Positions 59,364 through 64,000 of a stretch of 64,000 bases of DNA are shown piece by piece. Origin of the DNA: Chthoniobacteraceae bacterium (GTDB lineage: Bacteria; Verrucomicrobiota; Verrucomicrobiia; Chthoniobacterales; Chthoniobacteraceae); contig CANIWM010000005.1 of assembly GCA_947471505.1 (NCBI GenBank), positions 60,885-124,884 of the forward strand. The letters run 5' to 3'. Under the pieces are notes generated by a model. That model had not been told where the DNA came from. It ran no database searches and was given only the letters and a program-made list of their open reading frames with translations. The translations under genes and the position numbers were made by a program. How positions within the stretch are numbered: the stretch's first letter is position 1; each line of letters begins with the position of its first letter.

Positions 59364-60449
59364 ATGACTTCGGCTCAAACGCAACTCGCCCGCCATCGCT
59401 TATGGCTCGGCATAACGATTGTCGGCTTCTGGGTTCTGGCTGCTGGCGCGGGGCTTCGCTGGCTGGTGATTCGCGGCGCAGAATCGCCCGGCCCTGGGCT
59501 GGTGCTTGGAATCGCCGTCGGCGCGATTGCGGTGCAGGCGGTGTTTGATTTCATCGGAGGCGTGACGCTGATACCTGGGCCGCGTCCTTCCGCGATGACT
59601 TTCCTGCGCGGTTGGTTGCGCGGAATTTCCGGTCACACGCTCGCGCTCTCAGGTGTCGGAGTCGTGAGCGCGATCAGTCTCCGGTTCACGGGCGGATTCG
59701 GCTCCGGCATCGTCCTAGCGACGCTCGCTCTGGCGCTCGGACGGCGGCATCTTCTGAGCGCCATCGGTGGCGTCGCGACCAATGAACATTCACACGATGG
59801 AGAGACAGTTTGCACCGCCCGAGTCGGCGACCCGGCCTTCACCGGCGGAATTGTCGGGCTCGGGCGTCGTGCGAAAAGTCTCCTGCCTGCGAGTTGGATG
59901 GACACGTTGCCAAAGCAGGAACTCACCGCCGAATCGAGCCGACGACGATGGCAGATCGCAAACGCGCTTCCCGCTCGCGCCATAGTGCTGATCCTGTTCT
60001 GGAATCTGCTCGGCACTTTCATCGGCACGCAAGTCTTCCACCTCGCCGCCCGTCAGCCTGCCGTGGCACTGTTTGGCCACGCGTGCTGGATGACGCTCTG
60101 GACGTTCGCCAGCCTGCTCGTGCTGCCTGCCCTAAGCCGCAAAGCCGTCTTCGCCGCCGACCGCGCCGCTGGCGATTCTGGACACGACCCTCGCGCATGG
60201 ATCATGCGCTTCCCCGATCTGGTCGGCGAAGACGGCAGTCCCAACGCCGCCGTGCAGGCGATTTTCTATCCTGTGCCGTCAGCCGAACTGCGCCTGCGCC
60301 GGCTCGAACAACCGGTCAACGGTCTCGTCCCCGGCAATCTCGCCCGCAGCAACCTCTACTACTCGTGGGCCACGCTCACGCTGCTCGGAAGAGCCGTTCA
60401 CTGCAACGTCGGCCGCCCCGCGCTGTGGGTCTTTCCGCCATCGGCGTGA
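59364..60449 (+). CDS. Hypothetical multi-pass membrane protein
   Basis: 361 residues with about seven hydrophobic segments (LWLGITIVGFWVLAAGAGLR; GLVLGIAVGAIAVQAVFDFI; ALPARAIVLILFWNLLGTFI; WMTLWTFASLLVLPAL). The C-terminal ~100 residues are soluble (AWIMRFPDLVGEDGSPNAAV). No family recognised. It is divergent from the SDR operon (131-base gap) and convergent with the truncated oxidoreductase at 60464. It looks like a normal chromosomal gene and marks the left edge of the rearranged region. Confidence 0.7.
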   Translation: MTSAQTQLARHRLWLGITIVGFWVLAAGAGLRWLVIRGAESPGPGLVLGIAVGAIAVQAVFDFIGGVTLIPGPRPSAMTFLRGWLRGISGHTLALSGVGVVSAISLRFTGGFGSGIVLATLALALGRRHLLSAIGGVATNEHSHDGETVCTARVGDPAFTGGIVGLGRRAKSLLPASWMDTLPKQELTAESSRRRWQIANALPARAIVLILFWNLLGTFIGTQVFHLAARQPAVALFGHACWMTLWTFASLLVLPALSRKAVFAADRAAGDSGHDPRAWIMRFPDLVGEDGSPNAAVQAIFYPVPSAELRLRRLEQPVNGLVPGNLARSNLYYSWATLTLLGRAVHCNVGRPALWVFPPSA

Positions 60450-60463
60450 TGCATGATGCAAAA

Positions 60464-60928
60464 CTAATCGCCGCGCTCCGCCAGAATGGCCGCCGCCGCC
60501 GCCCAACCGGAGAGCGCTGCACCTTCAACACGCGGACCGGCAAAGGCGTCGCCAGCGAGCGCGAGGAGCGGCGACTTCTCCAAAAGCACGCACCGCTCTT
60601 CATCGACGCGCATCGGCTTGCTGTAGCGCCATCCGTGGACTTGGAATGTTTTCACACCCGCGCCGAGCCATGGCGCGGCTGCTTCGAGCAAGGCGCGTCC
60701 GCTCTCCTGTCGGTCGCGATCCCAATGCTCCATGCTGAACGCGTGCGTAGAATGAATGGTCACGGCTGGCTCGTCCGAAATTCCTTTCAACTGATTGTCC
60801 GCGATCCACGCGATCGGTCCGTCGGCGGGCGTGAGGCCGCCGGGCGGCGGAATGAGCGAAGGACCATCGAGCACGGCCATGACGGCAAGACAGCGATCGT
60901 ATTCGATGGCGGCGAGACGCGCCCGCAC
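60464..60928 (-). pseudogene. C-terminal part of an NAD(P)/FAD-dependent oxidoreductase, fused to foreign DNA
   Basis: The minus-strand frame from about 60928 reads VRARLAAIEYDRCLAVMAVL, then IAWIADNQLKGISDEPAVTI, VHGWRYSKPM and ALAGDAFAGPRVEGAALSGW. The end is the typical FAD-contacting C-terminus of renalase-like/COG3380 oxidoreductases. Only the last ~155 of roughly 320 residues remain; the Rossmann-fold half is absent. Upstream of 60928 the frame turns into a shadow of the amidoligase gene. Confidence 0.8.
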
Positions 60929-61557
60929 GCCACGGCGGCGGCTTCTTTGTCCGCGACGCTGCTCGTGCTCACGATCCGGCGCATGTGGCGCTCGACGTCG
61001 GCGGCGAGGGTGTGGCTGTAGCGATTCAGGTGACGGCCAGTGCCCGTCTGCCCGTAGAGGGACATCGCGTGCCACTGGGCGATGTGCGCCAGCTTGCGCA
61101 CGAACGCACTCACTTTGCCCGCGTCGCGGCTCCCAATGACCGACTCGATTCCCACGGTGATATGGACGCCGCACGAGTTATCCACCGTCGCGCCGATGGC
61201 GTTCATCCATTCCATGAACCGGCAGAGATTCTCAATGCCCTCGACTCCGTGGAGAATGGGCGAGACGAATTCGCACGCCGTCTCGCCCGGCTGGCAGGTG
61301 ATTGAGCCATCGCGGTCAGCCCGCCACGTCGCACCGTTGAAAGTGGGCGCGAGGAGCTGCTGCCCGTTGGTCGCATTGCCGATTCGCACCGGATTCCCGG
61401 CGTGATAGCCGCCGACGGCGATGCCGCTGGTGATTGGCACTTTGGTTTCTAGTTCCACGCCGAATCGAATGTTCATCGCTTCAACGTCCTCGGGTTTGCG
61501 CAGACTACGCAGAGTGCGTAGTTTATGAGCGCGGTTTGTATTGGTTTTTGCAGACAT
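60787..61557 (-). pseudogene. Truncated amidoligase-family gene
   Basis: From the ATG at 61557 (strong GAGGAAGGAG sequence upstream; an internal ATG at 61476 is possible) the frame has the amidoligase family hallmark IRFGVELETKVPITSG, ACEFVSPILHGVEGIENLCR, and the motif NSCGVHITVGIESVIGSRDA. About 190 residues of the ~300-residue family remain. Around 60930 the homology ends and the frame runs out of phase through the oxidoreductase remnant to a stop at 60787. The family uses an ATP-grasp-like GCS2 fold for amide-bond formation and is common on phages and mobile elements. Probably non-functional. Confidence 0.7.
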
Positions 61558-61664
61558 GCTCCTTCCTCGTTCAGCCAGTGCGCGAACGGGAAGTGGATTG
61601 AATCGCCATATTTTTCACCATTGTTCGGAGCAGCGTTTGGGTGGCGCGAAAGGTGAGTGCTCAT
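61473..61664 (-). CDS. Short ORF with FPFA-NEE leader motif
   Basis: 63 codons from the ATG at 61664, which overlaps the ligase stop (ATGA). It reads MSTHLSRHPNAAPNNGEKYG then DSIHFPFAHWLNEEGA. The last part matches the leader frame at 63296-63433 (GDTKTFPFADLANEARA). In that copy a stop follows directly and overlaps the next start; here the matching base differs and the frame runs on into the amidoligase. Probably a translational-coupling leader. Confidence 0.4.
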   Translation of the reverse strand: MSTHLSRHPNAAPNNGEKYGDSIHFPFAHWLNEEGACLQKPIQTALINYALCVVCANPRTLKR

Positions 61665-62542
61665 AAATCCGACGCCTCCCGGAACCCGATGAACTTCGGA
61701 AAGCGCGGCGCTTCCTTGGCTCCGCTGGGCTGGTGGCTGAACTTCACGAGTTGGCCAATCAACGACTCCCGTTGCTCCCATAGGGTGACGCGATCCATTC
61801 CGCCGAGGACGTGATTGTAGCCCAGACGAAACACCACATCCGAGTCCATCAACCGGACGACAAATCCGCCGAGTTCGGCCCTGCCAACTTTGCCCGCTTG
61901 CGCCGAGCTGCGCTTAGTGCGCCCAAAGGCGTCGCGTTGCGCTTCATTGTGATTGCTCATGCCCTCGTAAGTTTCGAGCACCACCGCCTCCGCATCTTCG
62001 AACCGCTTAATTTTCAAGAGCCAGCCTTCGCGCTCCGTGGAGCGCCCGCACTTGTATGGCGAATCCGGCGTGCGGATCATCACGCCCTCGTATCCATCGG
62101 CGAGACACTTTTCTTCGTAAGCCGTGAGCTGCTCCGCATTGTGGATCGTGACGGGCAGGATCTTCTCGAAGTGCTCGAATCTCGGCAATCGCGCGAGTTC
62201 TTGCATCCGGCAAACATACGGCACGTCCACGCCGTCGCTCACGTAGTCGAATACGGCGAAGGTGAAGTCCGGCTCGCCGGACTCGCGTCCGATGTGACCC
62301 GCAGTTTCGCTGAACGTGGTGCCGCGCACGATCAGTTCGCCGTCGAGGCCGTCGGGCAGATTCGCTTCAATCCACTCGCGGGTGAAGCGGTTGGACACGG
62401 GTTTGAACGAGCGCGTCAGAGCGCGTCCGTTGAGTTTGAGACAACGAATGCCATCCAGCTTCGGCGTGGCGAGCACGGGAAAAGGCAGATCATTCGGGCG
62501 CTCGCACTTGCCGGCGAGCATTGGCTTTGTGATGTGGTTCAT
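61661..62542 (-). CDS. Small ATP-dependent DNA ligase
   Basis: 293 residues from the ATG at 62542. All nucleotidyltransferase motifs are visible: motif I LATPKLDGIRC (adenylated Lys28), GLDGELIVRG (motif Ia/II region), FTFAVFDYV (III), GYEGVMIRTPD (IV) and WLLKIKRFEDAEAVV (V). A compact OB domain follows (GGFVVRLMDSDVVFRLG). The size is that of minimal viral or phage ligases rather than the chromosomal NAD-dependent LigA. It would seal nicks on a replicating element. The start region is preceded by three ggtttt repeats. It belongs to a minus-strand module with the amidoligase. Confidence 0.88.
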   Translation of the reverse strand: MNHITKPMLAGKCERPNDLPFPVLATPKLDGIRCLKLNGRALTRSFKPVSNRFTREWIEANLPDGLDGELIVRGTTFSETAGHIGRESGEPDFTFAVFDYVSDGVDVPYVCRMQELARLPRFEHFEKILPVTIHNAEQLTAYEEKCLADGYEGVMIRTPDSPYKCGRSTEREGWLLKIKRFEDAEAVVLETYEGMSNHNEAQRDAFGRTKRSSAQAGKVGRAELGGFVVRLMDSDVVFRLGYNHVLGGMDRVTLWEQRESLIGQLVKFSHQPSGAKEAPRFPKFIGFREASDL

Positions 62543-62645
62543 CGTTTGTGTTTTGGTTTTGGTTTTGGTTTCAGACTGCGGAGCACCGCGCCGAGGTCGG
62601 CGAGCCACTCCACGAAAACTGCGCGCATCAACTGGCGGAGCGCCT

Positions 62646-63062
62646 TCATCGCCTGCCTCCCTTGATGGCTTTGATGCATTCAGGGCCGAACCCCGACTCC
62701 ACGGACTCGGGAACGGTCAGAGTCTTTCCGCATCGCCCGCATTTTCCGCAGTGGCAGAGCCGCACTTGCGGCGGCAGCGAATGTCCCGTGCTCAAGTGCC
62801 GAAAGAGCCACTCGAACGCCTTCGCACTCGGCGCATCTTCGGCGATGTTCGAGCGTCGCCCGTGGTGGTAGCGGGCTGCGTCGAACACCGTTCCGAGGAA
62901 CGCGTAGTCGTGCTCGTTGTCCGAACCGGTGAGCACGCTGACAAAGTGCGGCTTGTCGTCATCGGGCTGACGCACCTTGAAAGTGAAGCGGTTGCCCGTG
63001 GCGACGTTTTCGACGGTGAACAGCGCGTTCCCGGCGAGAATGAATTGAAGTGAATCGTTCAT
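62646..63062 (-). CDS. DUF6011-like zinc-binding protein
   Basis: 138 residues. The C-terminal ribbon (CHCGKCGRCGKTLTVPESVE SGFGPECIKAIK) is the DUF6011 pattern, common in phage and plasmid genes. The N-terminal part (FILAGNALFTVENVATGNRF TFKVRQPDDDKP; FVSVLTGSDNEHDYAFLGTV) is a domain often found fused to it. Function unknown. ATG at 63062. Co-directional with the ligase and the 72-residue gene. Confidence 0.75.
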   Translation of the reverse strand: MNDSLQFILAGNALFTVENVATGNRFTFKVRQPDDDKPHFVSVLTGSDNEHDYAFLGTVFDAARYHHGRRSNIAEDAPSAKAFEWLFRHLSTGHSLPPQVRLCHCGKCGRCGKTLTVPESVESGFGPECIKAIKGGRR

Positions 63063-63080
63063 ACGTAGAGTGCGTAGGCG

Positions 63081-63299
63081 TTAAGCGCAGAAGGACGGCT
63101 GTGTGCCCGGCGCGAACGCGGTCAGTCGTCCAACGAGCGTGGCGAGGTTGAACTTGCGCAGACTGCGCTTCTCCACGTCGAAGACGGTGATAAGGCCGCG
63201 CGAGCGGAGGTTGTTTTCCGATGTGACGAAGCGCATCGTGCGCGCTGCGCCAGAGGCTTTGATGAAGGTTCCTACGTATTCAGTTTGTGGCTGTTTCAT
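63081..63299 (-). CDS. Hypothetical protein, 72 aa
   Basis: 72 residues from the ATG at 63299: MKQPQTEYVGTFIKASGAAR TMRFVTSENNLRSRG, ending in VGRLTAFAPGTQPSFCA. It is beta-rich with an SH3-like look; no family recognised. The start overlaps the TGA of a leader ORF (ATGA), and the 5' region is homologous to that of the amidoligase gene. Confidence 0.6.
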   Translation of the reverse strand: MKQPQTEYVGTFIKASGAARTMRFVTSENNLRSRGLITVFDVEKRSLRKFNLATLVGRLTAFAPGTQPSFCA

Positions 63300-63433
63300 G
63301 CCCTTGCCTCGTTCGCCAAGTCCGCGAACGGGAAGGTTTTTGTGTCGCCAAAAGTTGCGCCCATTTCCACGACAGGGCACCGCTTGGCGCGAAGATTGAG
63401 GCAAGCCGAAATGCTGCTAACGCCACTCGCCAT
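63296..63433 (-). CDS. Leader ORF, second copy
   Basis: 45 codons from the ATG at 63433, ending GDTKTFPFADLANEARA with a TGA overlapping the next start. The reading frame stays open further upstream, so the true start may lie beyond 63433. The C-terminal half matches the ORF at 61473-61664. Confidence 0.4.
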   Translation of the reverse strand: MASGVSSISACLNLRAKRCPVVEMGATFGDTKTFPFADLANEARA

Positions 63434-63624
63434 TTTGCCGAAAAATGCACGCTTCGCCGCCGCTCGTTTATCAGGCGAAATTGGCCGTCGAGTTTTCGCG
63501 CGCGGATGGAGTCAGCAGCCGCGAGGGGTATGGTGATATGGCCGGATGTGGACGGCTCAACCGTCGATCAGATTGTCGAACAGTCCCGGCTCTTCGATTT
63601 CCCTAAGTGGCCATCATCCTCCGC

Positions 63625-64000
63625 TCACAACTCTATCCCAAGCCAGTCTGTGATTGCCGCAAGTGCTTTGGTGGATACTGGCTGGTTCCCGGCGGCGGCG
63701 ACTTCATCAAGTGTCCAAACACCATTTTTTTGACGCAAAGATACGGTCGCACGCTCCGGGCTGATCATGCGATAAATGAAAATCTTCCCGTCGGTAATAT
63801 TCCACGCAAGTGAAGCAACACAGTTCCTTTGCTCCCGTGCCTCCTCACAGAGTTCGTAGACATTGCGGATAGGGATGATCCCGTCACAGCCGCGCACGGG
63901 TGGCTCTGCAAATTCGATGTCCTTCCTTTCGGAATGAACAAACTCCAGCACACGCCGGGCGAGTTTGTCATGCGCCGAAACCAGACTCTCTACATTTTGA
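63625..64000 (-). CDS. Hypothetical protein, N-terminus beyond the window
   Basis: The frame is open to the window edge: QNVESLVSAHDKLARRVLEF, VHSERKDIEFAEPPVRGCDG, then IIPIRNVYELCEEAREQRNC and a beta-rich end (VASLAWNITDGKIFIYRMIS; SLRQKNGVWTLDEVAAAGN). About 120 residues are visible. No family recognised. The stretch 63434-63624 to its left holds no clear gene apart from a possible upstream extension of the leader ORF. Confidence 0.6.
   Translation of the reverse strand, partial: QNVESLVSAHDKLARRVLEFVHSERKDIEFAEPPVRGCDGIIPIRNVYELCEEAREQRNCVASLAWNITDGKIFIYRMISPERATVSLRQKNGVWTLDEVAAAGNQPVSTKALAAITDWLGIEL

Overview
The window is a high-GC chromosomal segment from a member of the PVC superphylum, most likely Verrucomicrobiota. 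The support is the set of families present: planctomycete-type c-type cytochrome proteins with DUF1587/1592/1588/1585 domains (three copies), a DUF1549/DUF1553 protein with its DUF1501 partner, a DUF1592-type protein with its DUF1552 partner, DUF4175-like membrane proteins, a sulfatase, a sialate O-acetylesterase and a secreted papain-like peptidase. No rRNA, tRNA or CRISPR array was seen. Both window ends cut a gene.

Layout. 1-8.7 kb: a cytochrome/DUF1592 protein, a cytochrome-membrane protein, a coiled-coil membrane protein, an esterase translationally coupled to a Na+/solute symporter, and an HNH nuclease. 8.7-19.2 kb: a minus-strand operon of a DUF4175-like protein, two paralogous ~1000-residue envelope proteins built on a repeated beta motif, and a secreted terpenoid-cyclase-fold protein. 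Palindromic repeats sit in frame inside the N-termini of both paralogues. 19.2-26.4 kb: an accessory region of small minus-strand genes: a broken VapBC pair, an orphan Cap15-like (2TM + beta-barrel) protein, zinc-ribbon proteins, an ADP-ribosyltransferase-like protein with a small partner, and a duplicated hypothetical gene. Copies of one repeat lie just 3' of several of these genes. A 21-bp-period tandem array closes the region. 26.4-43.2 kb: plus-strand degradative genes (a deleted DUF4838-type gene, a double sialate esterase, DUF1553/DUF1501, C1 peptidase, FAD oxidoreductase, metalloprotease-like protein, DUF1592/DUF1552). A block of toxin-antitoxin debris separates the DUF1553 gene from DUF1501. 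43.2-54.6 kb: a transmembrane kinase, a Fur-family regulator, a minus-strand operon with hisB and a prenyl diphosphate synthase, YaeQ, a sulfatase and folE2. 54.7-60.4 kb: an amidohydrolase, a tightly coupled SDR-SOUL-lipoprotein-ADP-ribosylglycohydrolase operon and a membrane protein. 60.4-64 kb: a phage- or plasmid-like minus-strand module (amidoligase, small ATP-dependent DNA ligase, DUF6011-like protein, duplicated leader peptide). It is joined abruptly to the tail of an unrelated FAD oxidoreductase gene.

The most unusual signals are genome-rearrangement scars. A VapC start is fused to the DUF1501 gene. A DUF1501 3' end is repeated on both sides of a peptidase gene. Repeats are captured in frame as protein N-termini. 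There is also a chimeric amidoligase/oxidoreductase junction. Candidate new systems are the orphan Cap15-like effector and the ART-like gene pair. All functional calls come from reading motifs by eye; no database search was possible.
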